A stretch of DNA of 22,606 nt from Guillardia theta CCMP2712 (GCF_000315625.1 NW_005434607.1:10130-32735), one strand, 5' to 3'; positions 1 through 10,493 are shown, numbered from the stretch's first letter. Notes: generated from the sequence alone by a model not told the origin. Program-made: numbers and translations.

Positions 1-31
<31 letters not shown>

Positions 32-53
32 GTCATCATCATCATCGTCATCG

Positions 54-121
<68 letters not shown>

Positions 122-130
122 GTCATCATC
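1..130. repeat. (CAT)n trinucleotide array, coding for poly-Asp on the minus strand
   Basis: There are 43 trinucleotide units, all CAT except four CGT units at 31-33, 46-48, 52-54 and 121-123. In the minus-strand frame fixed by the NFACT exon, CAT units give GAT and the CGT units give GAC, so every unit reads Asp. The array runs off the left edge, so its full length is unknown. Confidence 0.9.
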
Positions 131-1398
131 GCGTCTACCGGCCGCTGACAGCATCTGGTCACAGAGTTCGACAGACAGGCCACGGAAGCTTTGCATGAGG
201 CATCTCTTAACGCTCAAACTCTCATTCCCCTTCTCAGTTATCGCCCGGCACCTGACGACTCCGTATCAGAGGCATGTCACCGTATCCTGCCTCCTCCCTC
301 ACCAGTCCTCGAACCCTGTGGCAAGGGAAGGAGCAGCTCCGTAGTTCATCAGCTCCTGCTCAGTCTCATCACATGCAGCACAGCGAGCGCAAGCACTACC
401 TCCTCCGTCGGATCCATGTATTTCTTTCCCACCTTGCTCCACACGTTTCCTTTCTTGTCTGTTCCCGGCGCTGTAGACACAACCCTCCCTCCCTGGTCAA
501 CCAGCACGACTCTTGTCTCCCCGCGGAACATCAGCTGAAGGTATACAGACGACACCACCCGCTCCTCCTGCACAGCCGCACCCTCTTCACTCTCACCCTG
601 CTCCTCCTTGTCCTGCATGACACCCTGTGCCTCTCCTCCCGCCGCGTCCTCGGGACTCTCCTGCTCACTTCCCTCCGACATGCTCTCGGAGTTTTCATCG
701 TACAACCCTTCCACAGAGAAGACCTCGTCGTCACTGACTCCTGCTGCCTCCTCCTCTGCATTCTCTGCTTGTGTGCTCAGGGTCCGTTCGGTGAAGTCTA
801 ACCTGACCAGCCGGGCGAAAGGAACGAGCTCGACACGAGTGAGGTAAAGATCCCTGAGGCTCTCCTGCATCAACGTCGAGAAGGCGGAGGATTGCACATG
901 ACGAGGCTCCTCGCTCGAGACTGCTATCCTTCCATACTTCGGGTGCCAGTTCAACAGCAGGTAGACACTCTCTCCAACCCCCTCGGCCCTGCCCTCCTCT
1001 GCGCTCCCCTCTCTGAGGAAGCGCAAGGCGACCTGAGTTTGACTTGTTTGGAATGCTTTGTCAAACTTGATCGGCAAGCACTCTCGCACATCCTCGCACA
1101 GTGCAAACAAGGTCGTGTAGTCGATGGGCTGGGAAGCAACCCGTTCCTTGGAAACCCCTTGGGACGTCGCTTGCATACTCAAACTCGATGCACCCGCCAT
1201 GTACTGATCGGAGGAGAAGGAAGCATGAACTCTTCGTTGCATGCTCTTCGCAGTACCTACAGAACCAATACGAGACCTGCAGGCATGCATGGAGTGTAGG
1301 GCCGCTTTGGAGAGGAACGGCAGCTTGCTCGGTGCGAGAAAGCCGGTGGAGGAGGGAATCGAAATGCAGAGAAACATGAGAAGACTAGCACACAGCAT
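1..1398 (-). CDS. rqcH: Plastid-targeted NFACT/RqcH-family protein (partial, 3' end outside window)
   Basis: Family role (known): NFACT proteins bind stalled large ribosomal subunits and, in bacteria, direct Ala tailing; plastid location is inferred. My model has exons 1398-400, 355-303 and 251-1, separated by GT-AG introns of 44 and 51 nt that both restore frame. Residues 1-19 form a signal peptide, then a Phe-led transit peptide (F20-L-A-P) precedes the NFACT-N domain starting near residue 91 (P-I-D-Y-T-T-L-F). Family landmarks include LLNWHPKYGRIAVS, VELVPFARLVRLDF, VYLQLMFRGETRVVLVD, GFEDW across the second intron, and FRGLSVELC. An acidic insert of about 65 residues splits the domain. 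Exon 3 ends in at least 43 Asp codons at the window edge. The ATG at 1398 is preferred to the longer open frame (to 1611), whose Gly/Arg-rich prefix is translated microsatellite and would bury the signal peptide. The C-terminal half is not visible. Confidence 0.8.
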
Positions 1399-1425
1399 GG
1401 ATGACCGACTTCTGCTTTTTCCTCT

Positions 1426-1563
1426 TTCGCCCTCTCCCTCTCGCTCCCTCCCTCTTTCTCTCTCCCTCTTTCTCTCTCCCTCTTCCTCTCTTCCTCTTCC
1501 CCTTCCTCTTCCTCTTCCCCTTCCTCTTCCTCTTCCTCTTCCTCTTCCTCCTCCTCTTCCCTC
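1426..1563. repeat. Homopyrimidine/homopurine tract upstream of the NFACT gene
   Basis: The tract is almost pure C/T on the plus strand and begins about 30 bp upstream of the chosen ATG at 1398. The first half is CTCTCCCT-like and the second half is CCTCTT hexamers. It is presumably 5' UTR or proximal promoter of the minus-strand gene. Mirror symmetry in the CCTCTT part would allow a triplex structure; that is an inference. Confidence 0.7.
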
Positions 1564-1611
1564 TACAGATGCGATCGCTCTTTGCAAGTCCGCAGGACAA
1601 TGTCCTGCCAA

Positions 1612-3322
1612 ATTTCTTTAAAACGGATTCGCAGAATCCCAACCGCCTCAGAGGAGATAGGGAACTCATCGCCCTCATTCACTCACCTCGAAGTCACCGT
1701 CGCACAGATCGGACTCTACACGACCACCAACCCCCCCCCAGGAAAGTCTCGCTCACTCAGTACCCCCTACCCTCCCTGATACTACCCCACCTTCTTCCCG
1801 AGTTGAGCACTACCATGGATATCAACCAGCCGAGGCTCCCTTGAAGCCTGGCTAGTACCCCCCTCTTCTCCCTACTTGTCGTCTATTGCACTGGGATACC
1901 TGGTCAGCCTCGGATATTTCACTAGGGACCCTAGCAAAAGTACCCCCCACATCCCCTCAGAGTACCCCTGTCTCCCTCACTGCAAGCCAGCGGTCCGAGT
2001 CGGGGTTCCCGGACTGCGGAGCTGATTATTTTAAAAAATTGAGAGAAGGGGAGGGGGTAGGGTCATTTGAGTACCTGGTACTTTTCGGACGATGTTGATT
2101 ATTAAAGGGTGGGTGGGGTACTCGAATGATCAGGTGTATCAGGGAATGACCGGGCCCAAGAAACTTCGGGTCAGGACGGGGGTGGTGGAACTTCCGAAAC
2201 ATACGGAGAAGAGTAGGGTGGGTGACGTGGAGTGGGGGTGAATTTACCTGCGTCTGAAGGGAGAGAGAGTGGGTGGGTACTTGATTCCAGGGCTACGGCT
2301 ACCGGTAGGGGGGGTGGTAAAGTGGGCGGAAATGGTACTGGTAGTAACCTGAGCTTGCATTTTTGTCATCAGTAGTGTCGGGTGGAAAAACAGACATAGG
2401 GTGGGTGGTACATGAATCTCCGAAAGGTAGGGATGTTTTCATTATCAGAATCCCAGTCACAAGTGGGGTGGGTAGAAAAGGACCAGGGTAGTCCTGCAAT
2501 GGCAGGGGTGGAGTGGTCAGAGGGGTTGCCTGCGACGCGAGACAAACATGCGGAGAAAGAGCGGAGGAGGAGGAGGAGGAGAAGTAGAGGCGGGGTAGGG
2601 AGGACGCCAGGAAGCGGACAAGAGAGAGGCAGAGCACAAGGAGCAAGAACCAGACCGCGCTAAGAACAATAGGAAGGCACTGGAGAACAGTCGCTGAGCT
2701 GTCATGCAGGCAGCAAAGAACAGTAAGGAGGAGAGTGTTTCCTCTACGAAGATCGAAGCAGCAGACTCGTGAACGTTTTGGCAAGTTAGGAAAATGTCCA
2801 TCAACCATGCAAAAGGGATAGGCAGAAGACCCCGTGCGTGTTGACAATGAAAATATAGAGAGCGATGAAAGATCTCTGCAGAGGATGAGCCATCACCACA
2901 AGCATGGGTTTGCAGACACGATTGAGGAGATTGATCAGACAGCGGAAGTTAGTCGGTTGCATATCCAGTTAACAAGGGAAAGGCAGGAAGGGAATGCAGA
3001 GAAGAGAGAAGAAACGTGATGAGAGAGACGTTGGTATGATATGTGCGAATGTCAGCAAACCCAGTCTTTGCAGTGAATCATTGATTCGCAGAGACCAGTA
3101 GTCAATTGAGCAAGAAGAAGATTAATACAGCTCCTGCATGACCATGAGCGGAGAGAGAGGGAGTTTGCTTGCTGATAGTCTGAAACTTTGAAACAGTCAA
3201 GTCCGTCCACCGATCGCTCTGGTCGAGAAAATTGGAATATCTGTAAAGGAAGTTTAAGGATGCGATCGTTTACTCGCTGATCTCGCTCTCTGTCGGAAAC
3301 TGGGAACAAACATTTTGAAAGC
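1612..3322. other. Divergent intergenic spacer with a strand-composition switch
   Basis: I see no convincing gene here. Plus-strand sequence is C-rich from about 1690 to 2000, passes a short AT-rich stretch (2024-2041), then becomes G-rich to about 2600. Open frames inside, such as minus 2847-2299 and plus 2834-3019, are low-complexity or unlike any family I know. I cannot exclude that the right part holds the 5' UTR or an early exon of the gene at 3323. Confidence 0.55.
1759..2281. promoter_or_regulatory. Mirrored AGTACCCC / GGGGTACT motif cluster
   Basis: AGTACCCC occurs on the plus strand at 1759, 1854, 1939 and 1961. On the right of the spacer the motif appears only in the opposite orientation: GGGGTACT at 2115-2122, GGGTACT at 2275-2281, and a weaker GGTACT at 2077-2082. 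The switch falls at about 2020, between divergent genes. Function is unknown; a shared regulatory element or simple skew are both possible. Confidence 0.35.
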
Positions 3323-4511
3323 ATGGACATTCTGAATTTCGGCAAGGTGTTCAACCACGGGGACATAGAAAAGAAGGTCCGCCTGATCCTAACGCTCCTC
3401 CAAACCCTGAATGCACTTGTGTTTGAACAGCAGGAAGAGACTGACCACGACGGCAACCATGACAACCCACTCATGTCTTGGATCCTGCAGTCAGTCGTGA
3501 GTCCTCTGAAAGGGAGCTCCAACGTGAGTTGTTGATCTCTCCAGCATCTCCGGTGCTGATAGAGAGCCTGACAGGGGGACGTTGTCGAGAGCAGCAGCCG
3601 TCAACAGATGGGGGGCGAAAACTCCAAGAGGTGATAGTCACATGTCTGTTGAAGAGATCCAACCGTGACTTGTCGATTGCAGTAAACCTCCACCAGAGCA
3701 GCGGGAGGCTGAGGACAAGCATGCCTCCTCTGACGGCGACATCAACACGTTTGTTGCTGGGTTCTGGGACTCCCTCAGCAGCTGGCCCAAGGCATCGGAG
3801 GAGGTGGATGCAGCGAAGGCGCCTGGGGCTGAGCCTGGTGAAACTTGTGACTCGCGGTCGCTCGTCGACAAGAAAGCTGGTGGTCAAGATATGGACCATG
3901 GAGCCTCAACAGAGAGATCTCGTCGTCAAGACGCTCATGGCAGCACTCGGAGTCCCTCAACCATGGACTTGCAAACCCCTCTGCACCTCAACGGAAAAGT
4001 GTCAGAGCTCGTAAGCAGAAAGGATTCGCCTCTGAAACATCTCACTACAAATCCACCGTTGGATCTGAACAAGAACATGATAGTTGCTGGTCCTCCCAAA
4101 CAAAGTCAGGGTCATGTCAACCAGAGCCAGGCTCATCCCATGCAGAGTCATATCAGCAATGGCCAGGGTCATGTCAACAACGGTCAACTGAAGCACGGGA
4201 GTATAGACCTGGCAGCGGTTACTCGGACCAACAGCTCGAGCAGCACGTTCATGAGCCCCAAGAGCAAGAACATCTACGTGTCCGACAGGCCGACGGTGCG
4301 TGTGCAGGACCCTCACTTGCAGGACATCAACATCTACGAGAGAACCCACATGCCCAACAAGGGCGGCAGCTTCCCCGCGCCTCTGCTCCTCACTCCCCCG
4401 AAGTCAGATAAGAAAATGTCCTCTTCCCCGCGATCAACTCCGCGGGTGCTGCAGGTCAAAGTCTTGACGCCTGTCGGGAAAGACAAGGGTGATCTGCAGA
4501 AGACAGTCTGA
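3323..4511 (+). CDS. Unrecognised three-exon protein with many S/T-P sites
   Basis: I do not recognise this protein. My model joins 3323-3523, 3575-3630 and 3683-4511, with GT-AG introns of 51 and 52 nt (donors GTGAGT and GTGATA) that keep one frame, giving about 361 residues. An in-frame stop at 3278 makes the ATG at 3323 the first available. The N-terminal 67 residues include a hydrophobic helix (VRLILTLLQTLNALVF). The rest looks disordered, with a Gln/His/Asn-rich patch containing GHVNQSQ and GHVNNGQ. The C-terminus holds several possible proline-directed kinase sites (SPLK, TPPK, SPRS, TPRV). An internal ATG at 3608 begins MGGENSK, a plausible N-myristoylation signal, so a shorter product starting there is an alternative. 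It diverges from the NFACT gene and converges on the myosin gene. Confidence 0.6.
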
Positions 4512-4784
4512 GGTGTCGAGGGCCGAGGAGCGCTGGACGGAGACTGCAAGCAAGGGAAGGGCAGCAAACAAAGATGTCATGAGTCTTGAGATTTCAATCG
4601 GTTCCCATGCGCTGACATGCCTGCTGTGCTGCCCCCGGTGGTCTGCGAGAGATTATGTACTATAATGAAAAGCGGATCGATGGACGCGGGAGTGCAAGGT
4701 ATCGCACGGAAGGAACAATGACAAGGACTTCATTGTCTCTCAAGTCATGAAACATCAATGACATGTACACATCACATCACTGCA
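4512..4784. other. Convergent 3' spacer between the gene at 3323 and the myosin gene
   Basis: This short region lies between two stop codons facing each other and presumably carries both 3' UTRs. It contains TACTATAATGAAAAG near 4658 but no clear AATAAA on either strand. Nothing else was recognised. Confidence 0.6.
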
Positions 4785-7700
4785 TTATCTCGCAAGCCCC
4801 TTGCCTGGCGTCCCAACGTTCCTCTTCTGTGATCGCACGTCAAGGGGTGCACAACATCTCAGGGGCGATACCTTGAGAGAAATCTGCCAGATTTTCCACT
4901 CCTTCCACTTGAGGAACTTGCTCTCGAGCTTCGCCTCGATCTCTTGCGCATGCAGCGTCTTGAAGCAGTACGGCATCCTCTCCGTTATCACCCTGCCCCT
5001 CGTCAGCCCCCAGCAGCGCCCCCGCCTGTCCTCACCTGAACTCGAAGGTCGCCAGATCAGACGCTCCCCAGCTGTAAATCTCGTCGAAGGTATAAAACGC
5101 AATCTCCTCCTCGAAACCCTGATACCCCGTAAGTGCGTGCGGTGACGGTGGTGAGTATGGGGTGGGGGGTTGGGGAACGAAGAGGAGGAGGAGGAGTTGG
5201 AGATGGTTATGGCAGTGGAGGTAGTGAATGGTTATGGTAGTGGAGGTAGTGAAGATGTTGGATGACAAGCAGGAGCAAGAGGAGAAGCAGTTGGGTTGGA
5301 GGAGATCTCCTTCAAGGAAAGGCAGAGGAGCCTCACCGGGTCGTACAGTCCGAGCTTCACCAGTCGCAGGCCTGTGCTCATCACCCCGAGGAGCAGCTCC
5401 CTTGAGAGGTCCAACCTGGAGGGAGGAATGAGACGATGGCTGAGCCTGCTGCCGTCCCTCCTCCTCTCTCACCTCACGGTCTGTTCTACGTGGTAGTACG
5501 GGAAGTCCCTTTGAGACATCGCCTGCCGATAGCATGCGGCCCACTCGCGCAGCTGGGTCAGGCCCTCCGGAGTCTGACGAGTCACTCAGTCCCCCGGGCC
5601 CCACCGTGCCGGCAGCTACCATCGGATTCATCACTTGCATGCGGAAGATACGCGCTGGGGTGATGACGTCGAAGCAGCAGGTCTTCTCAGAGTAGTGGAA
5701 CTGACACCTGCTACTGGCTCACCAACTCCTCCTCCTCCTCCTCCTCCTCCTCCTCCTCCTTCCTCCTCCTCCTCCTCCTCCTCCTGTGCTCAAAGGCATA
5801 CTTTACCTTCGGATTGCGAAGAATCCGTCAGGGACAGAAGTCGGGCTTCGGCAGTAGTAGAGCGCAACATTGTCCAACACGAAATACCTAGTCGCGAGCA
5901 TGAGAAGCAAACTCAGCACAAGGCAATGAGAGCTCTTGACGGAGGTTAAGGAGAAGAGAGAGACATGGAAGACATGAGTTACCTCTTCTGCCACTTCTTC
6001 AGCTTCTTCGACTGCTTCAGGAGCCATCCTTCCTTGAGCACCTCCAGTGGAGGATCCGGATCGAGGGTGACTGACAGGAGGATGTCAGTCTATATTCGTC
6101 CTCCCCAGCTGTACCTCCACCTGGTTGGACAGCCCCTTCTCTCTCCCCCTTGGACTCCTTCTTCTGGCTCGTGGGGGTTCTGTCAAGCACAAGGATCACA
6201 GCAGGAGAGTGAGGTCCTAGGGCAGACCCGCGGGCTTGAGAGGAGAGGCTATCTCTATCGTGACCGTATCCCCCGACCGAGACTGCGATCTTGTTGTCCA
6301 TGTCCTCCTGCTCCTCTTCCTGCTTGGCCTGCCATTGGTTGAGCACGAGGGAGGGGCGGCAGAGGACGGGGAACCTTGGCCTTGGCAGCGGCTTCTGTCT
6401 CTAGTCGCTCGATCTCTTGCCTCATGGCCGCTGCCTGGGCTTCAGCTTCCTGCATTTCACTCTCTTCGATGCTCCTGCAGCTGCGTCAGGCTCCTCGTCG
6501 GGCGCAGGAGCCTCAGGTCGCTCACTCTCTCTCTGCCGCCTTGTTCCGCTCCTGCTGCACATCGTTGTCCATCGCCTCCTTCGCTTTCATCATCTCCGCC
6601 TTGAGCTTCTCCAGCGCCTCCATCTCAGCCGACGCCGACCCGGCCCTGCCCATCCTTTCAGTCTCTCACAAGCCTCGCAGACTCCAGCATACCTCGAGTA
6701 CGACTGTTGCGCTCGCTCGATGGCGGCGAAACCGTCGGAAATCTTCCCTTCCTTGAGGCACTGAGCCGCTTTCTGATACGCAGCGTCTCCCTGGTTCTTC
6801 AACGTTTGCCTGCCGCACTGTCACGAAGCTACTCGGCTACTTCCTCTGCTTCGTCGACCTGAACTCGATGTACTGGATCCTGATGAGCACCTGACGCCCT
6901 CCACGTCATCGCAGGCCCCAGCATCTTCCTTCCGCTCTCCTCACCTTGTGCGCCCTCATGTTCCTGTCGTCGTCGGTGATCCCAGCGCGCTCGTAAAAAG
7001 CCTTTGCCCTAGCAGCTCTGCGTCAGCTGGACAGGATCGCAGCTCGCATGCTCACTTCTGGATCGCCGTCTGAGCCGTCTTGATGTCATCATCCACCAGT
7101 GCAGCCTCAGCACGCTCAAGTTCCTCGTCTCCTTCCTCAGTTGCCGTCTTCTTCTCCCTCGCCTGTGCTCTCCTGCCTCAGAAAGGCAGCGCCTCCCAGA
7201 CTCCCCTCACCTCCTTGATGATCTGCCTTAGAGCTTCGACTTCGAGCTTCTTGGCCGACAGACCAATCTGAGAGTCGTCTCCTCGTCAGCCTCTCCTCCC
7301 CATCTAGCGGCAGGCAGACCTTCTCATAGAGATCGCTGGCTGACTCCAGGCACTCCGTTGCGAGATCGAGGTCTCCCGACTCAACACAGACTTTCACTTC
7401 CTCACAGAGGATGTCTGCTTGCTTCTCAACGCCTTCCTTCTCCTTCACTGCTCTCTCTGCACGCTCTCTTTCATCCTATCAGCTCCAGTCAGGAAGCTGA
7501 GGTCAACAGAGTTCAGTACCCTTGCAAGTCTCAATCGTTCTTCTTCCTCTTGCTTCTTCTTCTTCTCTTCCTCCTCCTTGGCGAATTGAATTCGCAGTTT
7601 CTGCACATACTTGTTCATGTACATGGCCCGACGCAGCTTCGCCTGCATGAGGAGAGAAAATTCCCGACGACTGAAGAAGTTCTTTCGATCGAAGTATCGA

Positions 7701-10413
7701 CTGACGTGACCGTTCAAACAAGGTTCGAGAGCAAGAATAAAGTTTTGACCTGATGGCCGCCTGTGAGAAAGTTGTGGCCTTTCGCATCTTGTGCATGTAT
7801 CGATAAGCGCAGCTGGTCTGCGGCAGCAACAAGACGTCAGTCCTTGGAAGCTTTTCTGTCTGCGATGCACCTTGGCATGCTCAACAAGGGTTCGAATGGC
7901 AGCGACTTTCAAACGGAACTGGTTCAACGCTGACCACCTGGCAAGGGATATGAGGACCATGAACATGGTGAGCTCTTGAAGCAAAGGGTGTGAGACTGAC
8001 ATCCTGAAAGTCTTCTGGATCATCACGCAGCTCGTTCCCCACTTCTGATACTTGCTCCTCGTCAAGTATGCTTTCACGTGCGCCTGGGTCAAGAAGTCAC
8101 CTGACCCTCTTGACTCATCATGACACCGAGCATCACCTTGAGCAGCAGACGGCAGTGCAGCTTGAACACTTTGTACTTCTCCTCGATGATAGACGAGGCG
8201 TGATCGCGCAGGAACACCTTCGACGTTCCGATCCGCCACATCTCAGGATCCTTGAGGAAGAACTGCCAAGATGCGGTCGTCACCCTCAAGGACTCTTGGA
8301 ATCTCCAGCAGGTACCTCAAGGATCTTGGTGTGATCGTAGGATGAGTTGCGACACCGGGCCGAGCTCACGTAGACCTCCCCGTAGCGGCTCACAAAATCT
8401 GCAAACGTGTAGGAGACCGGCCAGCCAGCTCTCCTAGCCCTCACAGTCTCGGTGACCCCTACAAGTCCGTCATGAAGGGCCTTGAGCTGAGCAGCCACGC
8501 AAGGAGGCAGACAATAGACTCACCAGAGCATCTCAGCTGACGGATGACGTTGGGTGCCTCGAAGCAATGGGACTGACGCACAGCATTAGGCTGGACTGAG
8601 TGAGTTGGTCTCGGCTACCTTTCTATCGTTGTTGGGTTTGACGCATCGAACGTAGTGAGCTTTTCCACTTTCGATCAGGCTCACGAGTTCCTGAAGCTGT
8701 TGCTTGAACTGGAATCCAAGAGAGCGCTTGTCCTGTTGCCGCTGCTTGGCAGAGGCCGCGCTCCTCGCTCCGGTTGTTCTTGTTGTTCCTCCTCCGACCC
8801 GTCGACCTCCGATCATTCTTCCTGCCGAAGCAGAGTCCTACAAAGAAGTGAGAATCACTGAGAACCGATGTCAACAAGTTATCACCTTGTCCGTATCATC
8901 CGCGTTGGACTCTTGCATGATGGTGCGGATCAGAGCGTGCTGGGAGCTTTTCAAAACAGTCTTGAGGCTTTCATTGATGGTATCGCGGTTCTTCTCCAGG
9001 AAAAGTGTCACGGTGTACTCCACCTCTCCAGCAAAGTGGCTGATCACGAATGCTTCTTTTGAGCTCTGGACTCGTGCAGATCCATACTTGGAATGAGCGT
9101 TCGAGGTCTGCAAGCCTTCCTTCAAGTGAGGATCCGAGGAGGATCCTCCAGGTTTCAGATGTGTATGGCTCTTGTGGAGATCCATCAGCTTAGATAGAAA
9201 TCCTTCTTCGGATCCCTTAGGCACATTGCATTCATCATCAATCAGCGCAAAGATTCCCATCTTGGACTCGAGCAAGTCAACACACGGGGAGTTGTCTTCG
9301 AAGGGGATAGCATCGACCTTCACGCCCTCCTTCTCGTATTGGGCCATCATCGAGTGCAACATTTGATTGATGAACTGCTGCTGCAGGGTCTCATTCGCAT
9401 AATTGATACAGAGCTGTTCGAAAGAATTGTATTCGAACACTTCGAAACCAAAGATGTCCAGCACCCCGATGAAGTGACTCTCAACTTTGCGCTTCTCGTT
9501 CTCGCTCAAATGAGAGAAGACGTCCGAGGAGCTCAGGCAAGTATTCACACACCCAACAAGCCAAGCGAACAGCTTCTCGTAGATCACCTTGCAAAGTGCA
9601 TCGCGGGATGCTGCGGCAGATTCTGCTTTCTGAGGAACCTGGATCGGATTGGTTTCCCCGGTCACTTTGACCATGCTGTGTGTAAGACAATTCTCAAGTA
9701 CAGAGGCATCACATGATAGTAAATCTGCAGTGAAGGATAGAATGTCTCCATTGGATACCTTGGAGCCGTCCGCTGAGGTTTTGTTCTCTACACTCTCAAA
9801 CTGGATATTCCCAAGGTGAAGGATAGCAGCCAAGACTTCCCAAATTTGCCGTTGCGTCACTTCTTCGATCTGCATCTGCGTCATGGATTGCTGCACTCGA
9901 TCGAACTCCACAACTTCATCGCAGAGGGGTTTACCATCCGTATCGAGCAGCTGATAAACCCCACTCTGATTGAGATAGTGAAAGTTCTCTGGACCAGCAA
10001 GGTGGAGTTTATCCCTCAGTTCACCAGTCAATCCCGCACAGATTTGATAGAACACGTGATAATTCCTCTCCCCCTTGTGCTGTGACACAACCCGAGCCTT
10101 CTCGAGAAGGTAATGTCGTACGCGACCACCACATATCGTGTGGTCAGGGCTGAAGAGAATTTGAATGAATTTTCCAAAACGAGAGGAGTTTTCGTTGCGG
10201 ACTGTCTTTGCGTTCCCAAACGCTTCGAGAAGAGGGTTGCTCTCGATGATTTGGTTCTGAACTTGACGAGTCTGGAAGAAGGGGTTTAGTTTGTTCCCTC
10301 CTCCCTTGAACGACGATTCCTTCGATGTGGTGGCGGCCTGAACCACGAGCTTGGCCACTTCGGTCTTTCCAGCCCCGCTCTCACCGGAGCACAGGATCGA
10401 CTGGCAGACATTC
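4785..10413 (-). CDS. Myosin heavy chain with PH and FERM-F3/PTB-like tail, 5' end missing
   Basis: This is an actin-based ATPase motor. The motor shows P-loop GESGAGKTE (~10375), switch I NENSSRFGKF, switch II DIFGFEVFEYNSFEQLCINYAN in two readable pieces, actin-binding YVRCVKPN, SH1 helix QLRCSG and converter MWRIGTSKVFLR. Resolved exons are ~10413-8886, 8837-8619, 8572-8524, 8458-8316 and 8262-8137, with 46-65 nt introns; the next begins at 8083. The neck (8083-7500) has IQ-like helices, then an E/K-rich coiled coil. Further tail exons carry a three-copy helical repeat (7450-6680) and more coiled coil (6640-6290). A PH domain starts KEGWLLKQSKKLKKWQKRYF (exon ends 5983; next exon 5887-5807). 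The last part (~5430-4785) has ELLLGVMSTGLRLVK, IYSWGAS and FKTLHAQEIEAKL, as in an F3/PTB fold; final exon 4992-4785. About 150 N-terminal motor residues are absent: the frame meets TAA just upstream of SKNVCQSIL. Confidence 0.85.
5204..5253. repeat. 25-bp tandem duplication in a myosin intron
   Basis: A unit beginning TGGTTATGG and ending GGTAGTGAA occurs twice back to back, at 5204-5228 and 5229-5253, with one C/T mismatch. It lies between exons that encode the end of the tail on the minus strand, so it is inferred to be intronic. Confidence 0.75.
5726..5785. repeat. (TCC)n microsatellite in the PH-domain intron
   Basis: This is about 60 bp of nearly perfect TCC/CTC repeats. On the myosin sense strand it is (GGA)n, between the PH exon ending at 5807 and the next exon, which encodes CFDVITPARIFRM. 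Confidence 0.85.
6680..7450 (-). repeat. Three copies of a ~22-residue helical repeat in the myosin tail
   Basis: Three segments in different exons share A/C-[IL]-x2-A-x3-Y-x2-[AI]-G-[ILV], preceded by G/D-[DK]-[IL]. They read CLESASDLYEK then IGL, AIQKAKAFYERAGI, and AIERAQQSYSRYAGV. Each follows a short helix, as in TPR-like hairpins. Copies one and two depend on the splice sites I chose, such as acceptor CTGCTAG for copy two. Confidence 0.5.
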
Positions 10414-10440
10414 TTACTTTACTCAAAGTATTCATTCACA

Positions 10441-10489
10441 CGGTGCGGCCGGGCCGCGCCCCGGGCGGCCGCCGGCGGCGCCCGGCCAG
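10441..10489. other. Near-pure G/C block between the myosin 5' end and RPN12
   Basis: About 49 bp is almost entirely G and C, far above the surroundings, and is immediately followed by AT-rich sequence. It holds a NotI-type GCGGCCGC site and arms such as GGGCG and CGCCC that could fold. It lies about 28 bp beyond the point where the myosin homology stops. It may be a promoter island, a short insertion or an assembly artefact. Confidence 0.6.
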
Positions 10490-10493
10490 AAAT

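Noticed and set aside
1399-1611. Longer N-terminus for the NFACT protein (Gly-Arg and Arg-Glu repeats)
   Set aside because: It is translation of the homopurine tract and would put 71 residues before a good signal peptide.
2299-2847. Minus-strand 182-residue open frame
   Set aside because: Low-complexity composition, no family resemblance, and it lies in the G-rich spacer.
4240-4300. Retinoblastoma-like NIYVS motif in the unknown gene
   Set aside because: Only five residues match and no pocket domain is present.
8573-8618. A 28-nt ultra-short myosin intron (acceptor TCCAG)
   Set aside because: The next acceptor (GCGTCAG) gives a normal 46-nt intron with a CTAAT branch-like site and the canonical spacing between KPN and QLR.
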